Assembly: GCA_021774735.1 (NCBI GenBank)
Contig: JAJFIS010000021.1
Coordinates: forward strand, 62,001 to 126,000
Direction: 5' to 3'
Length of the DNA stretch: 64,000 nt
Origin: Alphaproteobacteria bacterium
GTDB lineage: Bacteria > Pseudomonadota > Alphaproteobacteria > Sphingomonadales > Kordiimonadaceae
In this document: one piece after another, positions 53,304 to 62,891 of the stretch
Numbering within the stretch: the stretch's first letter is position 1
How the letters are laid out: each line of letters begins with the position of its first letter
Position numbers and translations under genes: made by a program
Notes under the pieces: model-generated
The model's input: only the letters and a program-made list of their open reading frames with translations
Told to the model about the DNA's origin: nothing
Databases searched by the model: none

Positions 53304-54437
53304 ATGAAAATTGCGGTTCTTAAGGAAAAACGTGACTTTGAAAGTCGCGTTGCGGCATCGCCGGAAACAGTTAAAAAGCTAACAGCCCTTGGTTTTGCGC
53401 TTGTTGTTGAAACAGGAGCAGGCGCAGGCGCTAGTATGGCTGACGCAGCTTACAGTGACGCGGGCGCCACCATCGCGTCTGATATGGCAGCCGCCATTGA
53501 CGGCGCTGATATGATTTTAACCGTACAGGGTGTTGCGGCAGATGATATTGCTAAATTGAAAGCGGGCACCATGGTGCTGGGTATTTTAAACCCCTATATG
53601 GACAAAGACCAGCTGAATGCTTTGGCCGGAGCTGGCGTAACGGCTTTTGCGATGGACCTGATGCCGCGCATTACCCGGGCGCAGAGCATGGATGTGCTTT
53701 CGTCGCAGTCGAATCTAGCGGGTTATAAATCTGTTTTGGATGCGGCCTCCCATTATGGCAGTGCCTTCCCAATGATGATGACAGCAGCGGGCACGGTGCC
53801 ACCAGCCAAAGTTATGGTAATGGGGGCAGGCGTTGCAGGCCTGCAAGCCATCGCCACCGCCAAGCGGCTGGGCGCTATAGTTAGTGCCACTGATGTGCGC
53901 CCGGTCGCCAAGGAACAAGTGGAAAGCTTAGGCGGTAAATTTGTTATGGTTGAAGACGATGAGACCGAGGCAGCTGAGACCTCAGGCGGCTATGCCCGTG
54001 AGATGTCTGACGACTATAAAGCCAAGCAGGCGACCTTAATTGCTGAGACGTTAGCGAAGCAGGATATTGCCATAACAACCGCCTTAATTCCCGGTCGCCC
54101 AGCGCCTATGCTGATCACCGAAGATATGATCAAGGCGATGAAACCGGGGTCGGTTATTGTTGATCTTGCGGTCGAAAATGGCGGCAACTGTGCACTGGCG
54201 AAAGCGGGCGAGGTGGTTGAAGCCCACGGCGTCACCATTGTTGGTTACCGGAATGTACCATCGCGCTTGGCGGCGGATGCTTCGGCGCTATACGCCAGAA
54301 ATTTACTACATTTCATTACACCGCTTGCGGCAGATGAAGGTGATGGTCTTGCCATCGATTGGGAAGACGAAATTATCACCGGAACATTGGTAACAAAAGG
54401 CGGGGCCATTGTGCATCCCGCATTAAAGGGGGCTTGA
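53304..54437 (+). CDS. pntAA: NAD(P) transhydrogenase alpha subunit, soluble part
   Basis: The 377-residue protein matches Pnt[22 protein letters not shown] at the start, then [25 protein letters not shown] for NAD binding and [14 protein letters not shown]. In split transhydrogenases the soluble NAD(H) domain is separate from the membrane helices, as here. The complex makes NADPH using the proton gradient. A 275-bp gap precedes it, with an inverted repeat GACAT-GGGGGG-ATGTC at 53219-53234. Confidence 0.96.
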   Translation: MKIAVLKEKRDFESRVAASPETVKKLTALGFALVVETGAGAGASMADAAYSDAGATIASDMAAAIDGADMILTVQGVAADDIAKLKAGTMVLGILNPYMDKDQLNALAGAGVTAFAMDLMPRITRAQSMDVLSSQSNLAGYKSVLDAASHYGSAFPMMMTAAGTVPPAKVMVMGAGVAGLQAIATAKRLGAIVSATDVRPVAKEQVESLGGKFVMVEDDETEAAETSGGYAREMSDDYKAKQATLIAETLAKQDIAITTALIPGRPAPMLITEDMIKAMKPGSVIVDLAVENGGNCALAKAGEVVEAHGVTIVGYRNVPSRLAADASALYARNLLHFITPLAADEGDGLAIDWEDEIITGTLVTKGGAIVHPALKGA

Positions 54438-54441
54438 GGAT

Positions 54442-54726
54442 ATGGTTGATCCATTCATTCAGGAATTTTCAATTTTTTTAATGGCAATTTTTGTCGGATA
54501 TTATGTGGTTTGGAGCGTAACACCCGCCCTGCATACGCCGCTGATGAGCGTGACTAACGCCATTAGCTCGGTGATTGTGGTTGGCGCACTGGTGGCGGCT
54601 GGGGCGATGGGCAATCCATTGTCGCAGGCGCTTGGCGGCATCGCAGTTGGGCTGGCGTCGGTGAATATTTTCGGGGGCTTCGCTGTGACCCAGCGCATGC
54701 TCGCCATGTATAAGAAAAAGAAATAG
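54442..54726 (+). CDS. pntAB: NAD(P) transhydrogenase alpha subunit, membrane part
   Basis: The 94-residue membrane protein has the family pattern [20 protein letters not shown] and [17 protein letters not shown], with several hydrophobic segments. It is the small membrane subunit of the split transhydrogenase. It starts 4 bp after pntAA. Confidence 0.96.
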   Translation: MVDPFIQEFSIFLMAIFVGYYVVWSVTPALHTPLMSVTNAISSVIVVGALVAAGAMGNPLSQALGGIAVGLASVNIFGGFAVTQRMLAMYKKKK

Positions 54727-54738
54727 GCGGGAAGAATT

Positions 54739-56163
54739 ATGATGATGGAACTTTCGGCTAATATGACGGCACTGCTTTATTTGGTAGCTGGCGTCCTTTT
54801 CATTCTGGCACTGCGCGGCCTCTCAAGCCCAGAAAGCAGTCGCCAAGGCAATGCATTTGGCATGCTGGGTATGGTGATTGCGGTGGTGACAACTGTTGCT
54901 AACCTGCAAGATGTTCAGTGGGCATGGATCGCGGGCGGCGTTATCATCGGCGGTGGCATTGGGCTGGTTATCGCTCAGCGTATTGCCATGACCGCTATGC
55001 CGCAGCTTGTGGCGGCTTTTCACTCGCTGGTTGGTCTCGCCGCCGTTTTGGTGGCGGCGTCAGCGGCGCTTAACCCTGCGGCTTTTGGTATCACCGGTGC
55101 GGATGGTGCCATTCATATGGCATCCAAAATTGAGATGAGCCTCGGTATCGCTATTGGGGCGATTACTTTCTCTGGCTCCATCATCGCCTTCTTGAAATTG
55201 CAGGGCACCATGAGTGGTTCGCCGATCATGTTACCGGGTCGGCATGTGATCAATGGCGCGCTGGCACTGGCTATTGTGGCTGGTATGGCAGCCTATGCCA
55301 TGGACCAACATATGGAGATTGCCGGCATCAATGTTTTCTGGTGGATTACCGGCATAAGCTTCTTGATCGGCTTCTTATTGATCATCCCCATCGGCGGCGC
55401 TGATATGCCGGTGGTGGTGTCAATGCTGAACAGCTACAGCGGCTGGGCAGCGGCGGGTATTGGTTTCACGCTGCATAACACGGCACTTATTATAACGGGT
55501 GCCTTAGTGGGTTCATCAGGGGCTATTCTCAGCTACATCATGTGCAAAGGCATGAACCGCAGTTTTATCTCGGTCATTCTTGGTGGCTTTGGCGGTGATG
55601 ATGCCGCAGCGGCCGCGTCAAGTGGCGCGGAAGAACGACCCGTCAAGCGGGGGTCTGCCGATGATGCCAGCTTCATCATGAAGAACGCGGGTAAGGTTAT
55701 CATTGTACCAGGTTACGGTATGGCGGTGGCACAGGCGCAGCATGCCCTGCGTGAAATGGTCGATATGCTGAAAGCCGAAGGGGTGGAGGTAGCCTATGCT
55801 ATTCACCCTGTTGCCGGGCGGATGCCGGGCCATATGAATGTGCTGCTGGCAGAGGCCAATGTGCCTTATGATGAAGTGTTCGAGCTGGAAGATATTAACA
55901 GTGAATTTGCCCAAGCTGATGTGGCCTTTGTGATTGGGGCCAATGATGTGACCAATCCAGCGGCAAAAACCGACACAACAAGTGCCATTTACGGCATGCC
56001 TATATTGGACGTGGAGAAAGCTAGAACGGTTCTGTTCCTCAAGCGCTCGCTTGGTGCAGGCTACGCAGGCGTTCAAAACGAGCTGTTCTTCCGTGATAAC
56101 ACCATGATGTTGTTTGGGGACGCTAAAAAAATGGTCGATGAGATTGTGAAATCGCTGGGGTAA
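54739..56163 (+). CDS. pntB: NAD(P) transhydrogenase beta subunit
   Basis: The 474-residue protein has an N-terminal membrane domain (about eight hydrophobic segments) and a C-terminal NADP-binding domain (KVIIVPGYGMAVAQAQHALR, VAYAIHPVAGRMPGHMNVLL, VIGANDVTNPAAKTD). It completes the proton-translocating transhydrogenase. Three ATGs occur at its start (54739, 54742, 54745); the first is used here. Confidence 0.97.
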   Translation: MMMELSANMTALLYLVAGVLFILALRGLSSPESSRQGNAFGMLGMVIAVVTTVANLQDVQWAWIAGGVIIGGGIGLVIAQRIAMTAMPQLVAAFHSLVGLAAVLVAASAALNPAAFGITGADGAIHMASKIEMSLGIAIGAITFSGSIIAFLKLQGTMSGSPIMLPGRHVINGALALAIVAGMAAYAMDQHMEIAGINVFWWITGISFLIGFLLIIPIGGADMPVVVSMLNSYSGWAAAGIGFTLHNTALIITGALVGSSGAILSYIMCKGMNRSFISVILGGFGGDDAAAAASSGAEERPVKRGSADDASFIMKNAGKVIIVPGYGMAVAQAQHALREMVDMLKAEGVEVAYAIHPVAGRMPGHMNVLLAEANVPYDEVFELEDINSEFAQADVAFVIGANDVTNPAAKTDTTSAIYGMPILDVEKARTVLFLKRSLGAGYAGVQNELFFRDNTMMLFGDAKKMVDEIVKSLG

Positions 56164-56172
56164 GTGAGACGG

Positions 56173-56188
56173 TCCTAGCCGCCTAGGA
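56173..56188 (+). promoter_or_regulatory. Short palindrome covering a ribosome site
   Basis: TCCTAG-CCGC-CTAGGA forms a 6-bp stem directly before the start codon at 56194. The only ribosome-site-like sequence (AGGA) for that gene lies in the 3' arm, so folding could hide it. The palindrome also sits 10 bp after pntB. Confidence 0.4.
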
Positions 56189-56193
56189 TTATA

Positions 56194-56664
56194 ATGGAAC
56201 CAACCGCTGACATATATGACTTTGTTAGAGAAAGTAGCGCGCGATTGAAGCTTGCTGCGCCCAATCCACTTGTACAAAGTAAATTAGATACTATTGCATC
56301 AAGTTTAGACCACCTGCTGGACCAACTGGTTGTGCGTCTCGAAGAAGTTGCCAGTTGCCAGCAGTCTAAGCAGGGACTTCTGGATGAAGATAGCCGTACA
56401 ATGGCACCTTTTTGTGCTGGTATGGAAGAAGTTGGTCGTCAGTTAATTGACCGTATTAAAGTCCAGTTTGATGCGGAAGTGGCTTCAAGTGGTTTGGAAA
56501 TAGATTTATGCAATTGGATTATTGAGACCAGACGGGATGCTTTAATTCTATATATTTTGCAACTTGCCCATGTTCACGGCCTAGCTTTTGCTGACCCTAT
56601 CGCTGAAAAAGCAGTAGAAGAAGGCCAATTGCTGCGAATATTAGAAGAGCGACTTCGGGCCTAA
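56194..56664 (+). CDS. Uncharacterised helical protein
   Basis: The 156-residue protein appears largely alpha-helical and soluble, with acidic character (LVQSKLDTIASSLDHLLDQL, RLEEVASCQQSKQG). I recognise no family. It follows pntB by 30 bp on the same strand, so it may be transcribed with it. The ribosome site is inside a small palindrome. Confidence 0.6.
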   Translation: MEPTADIYDFVRESSARLKLAAPNPLVQSKLDTIASSLDHLLDQLVVRLEEVASCQQSKQGLLDEDSRTMAPFCAGMEEVGRQLIDRIKVQFDAEVASSGLEIDLCNWIIETRRDALILYILQLAHVHGLAFADPIAEKAVEEGQLLRILEERLRA

Positions 56665-56747
56665 GGCCATAGCCCTTGCCCATTCAGGATTGGTTCATCT
56701 TAACAAGATTACAGTAAAAGCTCACTATATTAGGGAGCGCCAATATT

Positions 56748-57230
56748 ATGAAAAAGTCGATGATTTCAAAAATAACAACAGGGCTGTTGGTTGGTCTGTG
56801 TTTTTCGCTGGGCTTAGGAATGGGGTCCCTCGCTGCGGATGATGGTGATAAGAAAGTTAAACAAACACGTTCTGAAAAAGCCACGGCGCGTATTCTTGAT
56901 AAATATGGCGAGACAGGGAAAAGCAAATCTTGTCTACGGCCACATAGTATCATATCGACGACCGTGATGTCGGACACGCAAATCTTCTTTAAAATGCGCG
57001 GAAAAAAACATTATATCAGTACCCTACCGCGTAAATGCCCAGGGCTTTTCCGTGAAGATCGTTTTTCCTATAGCCTGCCAACTGCTCAGCTTTGCAGCAT
57101 TGATGTTATCACAGTGCTTGATAGCTTTGGTCGGTCATGGGCCAGTTGTGGCCTTGGCGAGTTTAAAGAGGTAACCAAAGAGGCGAAAGCAGCTCAAGTA
57201 TCGGAAGGTGCAAACCAAGGCGAAGAATAA
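56748..57230 (+). CDS. Secreted protein of unknown function
   Basis: The 160-residue protein has a signal peptide (ITTGLLVGLCFSLGLGMGSL-AAD), followed by a charged linker and a small Cys-containing region (SKSCLRPH, RKCPGLF, QLCSID, ASCGLGEF). The four Cys are consistent with two periplasmic disulfides. Similar short secreted proteins with a MRGKKHYI-like segment occur in alphaproteobacteria without known function. A ribosome site-like GGGAG is near the start. Confidence 0.6.
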   Translation: MKKSMISKITTGLLVGLCFSLGLGMGSLAADDGDKKVKQTRSEKATARILDKYGETGKSKSCLRPHSIISTTVMSDTQIFFKMRGKKHYISTLPRKCPGLFREDRFSYSLPTAQLCSIDVITVLDSFGRSWASCGLGEFKEVTKEAKAAQVSEGANQGEE

Positions 57231-57411
57231 GCCAGTTTTGGTACTTGCTCGTTGCTACTATGGTTTAGCTGATTAGGTCAATTTGTGCTTATATTGTTAT
57301 AGTATCACCGTTTATCGCAGGTCTATTGCGCTCTACCGCATTATGATTCCATTCTGCAAACTTCTGTTTCATACCCACGCTAACAATAAAAATGGCGAGG
57401 GAGTGCGACAG

Positions 57412-60400
57412 GTGTCGATAACAACAAAAAGTTTGAAAAACCCGGCAGCGGTAATGGTCGTAGCTGCAATGGTACTGGTTTTAGGTCTCGTTACACTGAC
57501 CAATTTACCTGTGCAATTATTTCCCGATATTGAGCAGCCACAACTGTCAATTCGCACTACATGGCGCGCAGCTAGCCCCACCGAGATTGAAGCAGAGATT
57601 GTAGAGCCCATTGAGGAAGTTATGCAGGGCCTTCCGGGTCTTGAGGTCATGCAAACTTGGTCGAATGCTTCCATTGGTTGGGTTAATCTGACCTTCTCGC
57701 TCGAATCTGACATGAATGAAATGATGCTGGAGGTGATCAGCCGTTTGAACCGTCTGCCACCGATGCCTGCGGATGCAGAGCGACCCCAATTATTGACCAA
57801 TGGCGGTGGCTCATCTGGTGATACGCTAATTTACCTTTTCACTCAGTTTAGTGAAAATAGTGCGCTTAGCCCAGATGAGTATTTACCCTTTATTGAAGAT
57901 AATGTCTTACCACGGCTGGAAGCTGTTGGCGGTGTAGCTAGCGTTGATTTACAGGCTGGCGCTGGATTCGCGGACCAATTATTGATTGAGTTTGACCCTA
58001 TCCGTGCTGCCCAATTGGGTATTGATCTGAGCAACATATCAAGCCAGATTGGCCGCACCACAGATTCGTCTGGTGGGTATTTGGACGTGGGTCGGCGGCG
58101 GTATTTGCTGAATGTTCAAAACCGCTATGAACCCGATGAGTTGAAAAATCTGATTTTAGACTGGCGCGATGGTCGCCCGGTAGCTTTGGGGGATATCGCT
58201 AAAATATCAGAAACTCCTGGCCCCCAAAACCAAGTGGTTTACCAAAATGGTAACCGTGCAATTGGCATGAGCGTTGGCAGGGAAAGCGGCGCTAATGTGC
58301 TAGCGACCATCAACGCTTTGACGGTAGTCATTGACGAGTTGAATGCAACGATCTTGGCACAACAGGGTCTGAGTATTCAAAAGTCCTTTGATCCATCTGT
58401 TTTCATTCTGCGGGCGATCACACTGCTAACTGGCAACCTATTTGTTGGCATCATGCTGGCAATCGGAGTGCTTTGGTGGTTCCTGCGTCAAGTGCGGGCA
58501 ACGCTGTTGATTGCCATGACAGTACCCATATGCCTTATGGCGACCCTTGTTGTGCTCGGCCTGTTTGGCCGAACAGTGAATGTTATTTCGCTGGCTGGGC
58601 TTGCCTTTGCCACCGGAATGGTAATGGATGCGGCCATTGTGGTGTTGGAAAATATTGTCAGGCTGCGGGAGCGCGGCGATGAAAGTAGCGCTGCCAGTGA
58701 AGAAGGTGCCCGCCAAGTATGGGGTGCTTTGTTGGCTTCCACGGCGACAACAGTTGCGATTTTCTTGCCCATATTGTTTTTGAAAGACGTAGAAGGCCAA
58801 TTATTTGCCGATCTCGCCTTAACTATCGCTATTGGCGTTGGTTTGTCTTTGATTGCTGCTGTAACAATTTTGCCAGTATCAGCACGTTACTGGATGAAAC
58901 ATTTACCAAAATCGGAGCGAACAGCAGCCCGCTCAGCTCGCTTAGCCGACCGATTGATGTGGCTGACAGGCACTAAAATTCGTCGGTCCCTGTGGATAGG
59001 TGGACTTATGATTGGTTCCCTTACATTAAGCTGGTTCTTGTTGCCGAATATGAATTATCTGCCACCGGTTAAACGCGACGCGGTTGATGCCTTCATGATG
59101 TTCCCATCGGGGGCAAATACAGAAACTATCGATGAAGAAGTTGCCCAAGTGGTGGTTGAGCGCCTACAGCCTTATATGGACGGCACCAAAGAGCCTGCTC
59201 TTAAGAACTATTACTTCATAACCTTTCCAAACGGGCAAGGGGGTAGCCTTGGGGTTCGTGCAAAAGACCAAAATAAAGTTGTTGAGCTAGAGAAAATTGT
59301 GAAAGAGGAAATATTGGTTGGTTTTCCTGATGTTAACGTCTTTGCCCAGCAAGGTAATTTGTTTGGTCGTTTTGGCAATAACGGCAATGTTTCGCTGCAT
59401 ATTCAGTCGAAGGATATGGAGGCTCTCCGCGAAGCTGGTTTTGCCGCGATGAACCTGATTCAGCAGGAGATTCCGGGAGCACAAGCACGGCCTAACCCAG
59501 ACCCTAATGTCTTATCACCAGAATTGACCTTCACACCAAATGATCGACGTTTAGCTGAAGTTGGCTATAGCCGGGATGATTTAGGGCGGATCATTCGCTC
59601 CATGGGTGATGGCCTGTGGCTAGGGGAACATTTTAACGGTGAAAAACGTCTTGATATCATCTTGAAGGCAACCGACTGGGCAAGCCCAGAAGCGCTCCAA
59701 AATGTACCGCTTTCAACCCCGTCTGGTGCGATTGTGCCGCTAGGGGACTTGGTGACGATTGAGCGCAGTGTTGGGCCTACCTTTGTACAACGCATTAACC
59801 GCAAACGCACTTTGACGCTTGATATTAATCAGCCTGAAGGCATGGCACTGGAAGATATGGTAACAGCATTGAAGGAGAAGGTTGAACCAGAATTACGGAA
59901 ATTATTACCGCCAGACACCACCCTTATATATGGAGGTAGCGCCAATGCACTCGACAGGGCAGTAAGCTCACTTGCGATGAATTTCATCATGGCTTTGGGT
60001 CTGCTCTTCATGATATTGGCGGCACTTTTTCGCTCGCCGAAGGATGCCGCCCTTGTGGTGGTTACTATTCCACTAGCAACTGTCGGCGGTGTACTTGCCC
60101 TTCGGTTGCTGAACCTGTTTTCCTTCGCACCGCTGGACCTGCTTACCATGATTGGTTTCATCATTTTGCTGGGCTTGGTGGTTAATAACGCCATTTTATT
60201 AGTGGCACAAACTCGGACAGGGGAAGCAGAAGGTATGAGCCGTAAAGACGCAGTGCATAGAGCGCTGGCCTTGCGTATTCGCCCAATATTCATGAGTACA
60301 TTAACTTCGATCATGGGAATGCTGCCGCTAGTAATGTTTCCGGGCGCTGGCAGTGCCATTTACCGTGGTATGGCAACGACAATTGTGGGTGGCATGGCGG

Positions 60401-60513
60401 TTTCCACTCTATTCACTCTGATATTATTGCCTGCATTATTGCGCGCCACAGATTTCAGCTTTTCTCGTATTAATAAGACCATTAGCGGACTTGGTGAGCA
60501 GCCCGCAGAATGA
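57412..60513 (+). CDS. RND-family efflux permease
   Basis: The 1033-residue protein has the RND architecture. Two large periplasmic regions alternate with 12 membrane helices, for example near VIDELNATILAQQGL, TLLIAMTVPICLMATLVVLG and FATGMVMDAAIVVLENIVR. GTG 57412 (VSITTKSLKNPAAV) is chosen because GAGGGAG lies 8 nt upstream; the frame is open to 57283 without family similarity. The gene precedes its adaptor, the reverse of the most common order. It probably works with the adaptor downstream and an outer-membrane channel elsewhere. Substrate unknown. Confidence 0.93.
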   Translation: MSITTKSLKNPAAVMVVAAMVLVLGLVTLTNLPVQLFPDIEQPQLSIRTTWRAASPTEIEAEIVEPIEEVMQGLPGLEVMQTWSNASIGWVNLTFSLESDMNEMMLEVISRLNRLPPMPADAERPQLLTNGGGSSGDTLIYLFTQFSENSALSPDEYLPFIEDNVLPRLEAVGGVASVDLQAGAGFADQLLIEFDPIRAAQLGIDLSNISSQIGRTTDSSGGYLDVGRRRYLLNVQNRYEPDELKNLILDWRDGRPVALGDIAKISETPGPQNQVVYQNGNRAIGMSVGRESGANVLATINALTVVIDELNATILAQQGLSIQKSFDPSVFILRAITLLTGNLFVGIMLAIGVLWWFLRQVRATLLIAMTVPICLMATLVVLGLFGRTVNVISLAGLAFATGMVMDAAIVVLENIVRLRERGDESSAASEEGARQVWGALLASTATTVAIFLPILFLKDVEGQLFADLALTIAIGVGLSLIAAVTILPVSARYWMKHLPKSERTAARSARLADRLMWLTGTKIRRSLWIGGLMIGSLTLSWFLLPNMNYLPPVKRDAVDAFMMFPSGANTETIDEEVAQVVVERLQPYMDGTKEPALKNYYFITFPNGQGGSLGVRAKDQNKVVELEKIVKEEILVGFPDVNVFAQQGNLFGRFGNNGNVSLHIQSKDMEALREAGFAAMNLIQQEIPGAQARPNPDPNVLSPELTFTPNDRRLAEVGYSRDDLGRIIRSMGDGLWLGEHFNGEKRLDIILKATDWASPEALQNVPLSTPSGAIVPLGDLVTIERSVGPTFVQRINRKRTLTLDINQPEGMALEDMVTALKEKVEPELRKLLPPDTTLIYGGSANALDRAVSSLAMNFIMALGLLFMILAALFRSPKDAALVVVTIPLATVGGVLALRLLNLFSFAPLDLLTMIGFIILLGLVVNNAILLVAQTRTGEAEGMSRKDAVHRALALRIRPIFMSTLTSIMGMLPLVMFPGAGSAIYRGMATTIVGGMAVSTLFTLILLPALLRATDFSFSRINKTISGLGEQPAE

Positions 60514-60566
60514 AGCTAACAAAACATAGGCACGGAAAACCGGGTCACGACAGTAAGGATAAAATT

Positions 60567-61652
60567 ATGAGCAAACTACAATCAAGCGTCAAGATACTGA
60601 TGGTTACGGCACTTGTGGCAAGCTATTCATTCACATCTCTGGCCCAAAATGCAGATGGCCCTCCACCGGCTGTGGTTGAGGTGGCGAAAGCTAGTGATGA
60701 GATGATGGCCCCGCAAGTTTTGATGCCGGGGACCGTTATTTCTAAGAATGATAGCCGCATTGCCGCTGAAATAGCGGGTAAAGTAACCTGGGTTGCGCCT
60801 GAGGGTACCCATGTGAAGATTGGCGATGCTCTTGCGCACATTGATAGCCGAGATATTGAGCTTGCTGTTGCCCGCGCCAAAAGCCAGATTACGCGCCTAA
60901 AATCCCGCGTGAAATATCTGAATACAGACCTCGTAAGGTTGAATGAATTGTCGGCTAATAATAATATTCCGCTTTCCCGGCTACAAGAAGCGCAGTCTAC
61001 ACTAGCCATGACTGCGGAAGACTTGACCCAAGCCGAATTGGCGTTGAAACAAGCTGAGATCAATTTAGACCGCACGGTGGTGAAAGCTCCTTTCCCCGGT
61101 CGGGTGGTGGCAAGGCTGGCACAGACCGGCGAATACAGTGTTCCTGGTCGGCAATTGGTGCGCTTAGTGGATACCAACCACCTAGAAATTAGCACGCAAG
61201 CCCCTGTTGGCTTGGCACAATTATTAGCGGACGGCCAACCTGTATCTTTGGTATTTGGCGGCGAGCAAATTCAAACGCCGATAAGGGCAATGATCCCCGT
61301 TGGCAACAGCTTAAGCCGGACGATGGAAATTCGTATAAAGCTTCCCTACGACCGGTCATGGGTTGTTGGAACAGCTGTTGAAATTGGTCTGCCATCAGCA
61401 GCACCAGAAAATGTGGTGGCTGTGCCGCGTGATGCTCTTGTGCTACGCAATGAGGGCACCTATGTTTTCCGCGTGAAGGATGATAATACCGCAGAGCGCT
61501 TATTGGTGCGTACAGGCATTGCAAGTGGTAGCAAGGTTGCCGTTGGCGGCGGCATCCGCAGAGGTGACATCGTTATCATTCGCGGTGGGGAACGCTTGCG
61601 TCCGGGTCAAGAGGTTCGCTTAAAGGAAAATAACGACCTAGCCAGCAGTTAA
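60567..61652 (+). CDS. RND efflux periplasmic adaptor (membrane fusion protein)
   Basis: The protein has a signal peptide (ILMVTALVASYSFTSLAQ). The adaptor layout follows: a split biotinyl-lipoyl-like domain (DSRIAAEIAGKVTWVAPEGT, VVKAPFPGRVVARLA), a coiled-coil hairpin (about 100-160) and a beta-barrel region. It links the permease to an outer-membrane channel. ATG 60567 follows AAGGAT and gives a proper signal peptide; an ATG at 60510 overlapping the permease stop would add 19 residues. Confidence 0.92.
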   Translation: MSKLQSSVKILMVTALVASYSFTSLAQNADGPPPAVVEVAKASDEMMAPQVLMPGTVISKNDSRIAAEIAGKVTWVAPEGTHVKIGDALAHIDSRDIELAVARAKSQITRLKSRVKYLNTDLVRLNELSANNNIPLSRLQEAQSTLAMTAEDLTQAELALKQAEINLDRTVVKAPFPGRVVARLAQTGEYSVPGRQLVRLVDTNHLEISTQAPVGLAQLLADGQPVSLVFGGEQIQTPIRAMIPVGNSLSRTMEIRIKLPYDRSWVVGTAVEIGLPSAAPENVVAVPRDALVLRNEGTYVFRVKDDNTAERLLVRTGIASGSKVAVGGGIRRGDIVIIRGGERLRPGQEVRLKENNDLASS

Positions 61653-61675
61653 AGGCTGAGCAATGCTAAAAAGCT

Positions 61676-62857
61676 ATGGACAATCACGACATAGAAAATA
61701 AGGGGCTTGGCGAAAAGCCAACAGCATCGCATAATGAGACAATTGAGGAAACGTCTCTGTTGATGGATGGTGAGGGCAAAAGCATGATGGACCGTCTGCT
61801 TGCTGACAAGCAAAGAACATTCTGGCTCTTTCAGGCTATGGGCTGGGGTGGCTACGCACTGTTCCGGCTCTTTACTGGTTATGCTAACGGATATTTCCTT
61901 AGTGAGTATGTGGGCATAACTATTATGATGACGTTTGTGGGCTTCCTGTCCTCACTCATGCTCAGACAGCTTTACCGCCAAACAAGAGCAATCTCATTGT
62001 TTTTATCTATTGGGGCAGCTCTTGTTGCCTCAACAGGTTTTGGTATGCTGCAGTCAGCCTTTGTTATTAAAATAGCACCTTATTTTGTCCCTGACTTTGG
62101 TGTAGCAGAAGGATTAAGCCTGCTTGGTAACCTCATGTTAGAAACTCTGACCCTGCTTGCTTGGTCGGGCCTTTATTTTGGCTATCAATTTTATGTAGAT
62201 TTGCAGCGCGCGCGTGAACGCGTGCTTAAAGCTACGGCGATGGCGCATCAGGCCCAATTGAAGATGCTGCGCTATCAACTGAACCCTCACTTTTTGTTTA
62301 ATACACTGAACGCTATATCCACTTTGGTGCTTGAGAAGGAAAGTGTAGATGCCAATAAAATGTTGACCAAACTCAGTAATTTTTTGCGCTATACGCTGGT
62401 TAATCAACCGACGCAGCGGGTATCCTTAGAGCAGGAGCTTTATGCACTGGGTCTCTATTTAGACATTGAAGAAGTTCGTTTTGAAGATCGTTTGGATGTG
62501 AGATATGAGATTGAAGATGACGCCCGCGAAGGCCTTATTCCGAGCTTAATCATGCAGCCGCTTGTGGAAAATGCGATCAAATATGCGGTGGCCCCATCGG
62601 AGACTGGCGGCATGATTAGTTTCGCTGCGGCGGTTGATCACGCGCAGGGTCAGCTAATATTGAAGCTTAGTGATAATGGCCCGGGGATTGATGATATTGA
62701 TAACCCTGTAGGGGCCAGTGTTTCAAGCGGGGTCGGTATTGCGAACACTCGGGACCGTCTCCAGCAAATATACGGCGATGATCATTCGATGGAGTTGAAG
62801 AATACAGACCCGAAAGGGCTGGCTATTACGATTAAAATACCGTTTGAAAAAACGTAA
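61676..62857 (+). CDS. LytS-type sensor histidine kinase
   Basis: The 393-residue protein has four or more membrane segments and a His_kinase/HATPase module (LKMLRYQLNPHFLFNTLNAI with the phospho-acceptor His, then LIMQPLVENAIKYAV and SSGVGIANTRDRL). This is the LytS/YehU type of kinase, which pairs with LytTR response regulators. It is between the RND genes and its LytTR partner, all on the same strand, so it may control or sense conditions relevant to the pump. Confidence 0.92.
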   Translation: MDNHDIENKGLGEKPTASHNETIEETSLLMDGEGKSMMDRLLADKQRTFWLFQAMGWGGYALFRLFTGYANGYFLSEYVGITIMMTFVGFLSSLMLRQLYRQTRAISLFLSIGAALVASTGFGMLQSAFVIKIAPYFVPDFGVAEGLSLLGNLMLETLTLLAWSGLYFGYQFYVDLQRARERVLKATAMAHQAQLKMLRYQLNPHFLFNTLNAISTLVLEKESVDANKMLTKLSNFLRYTLVNQPTQRVSLEQELYALGLYLDIEEVRFEDRLDVRYEIEDDAREGLIPSLIMQPLVENAIKYAVAPSETGGMISFAAAVDHAQGQLILKLSDNGPGIDDIDNPVGASVSSGVGIANTRDRLQQIYGDDHSMELKNTDPKGLAITIKIPFEKT

Positions 62858-62891
62858 CCTACAAGTAACCCTTAAAATTGACGGGCAGACC

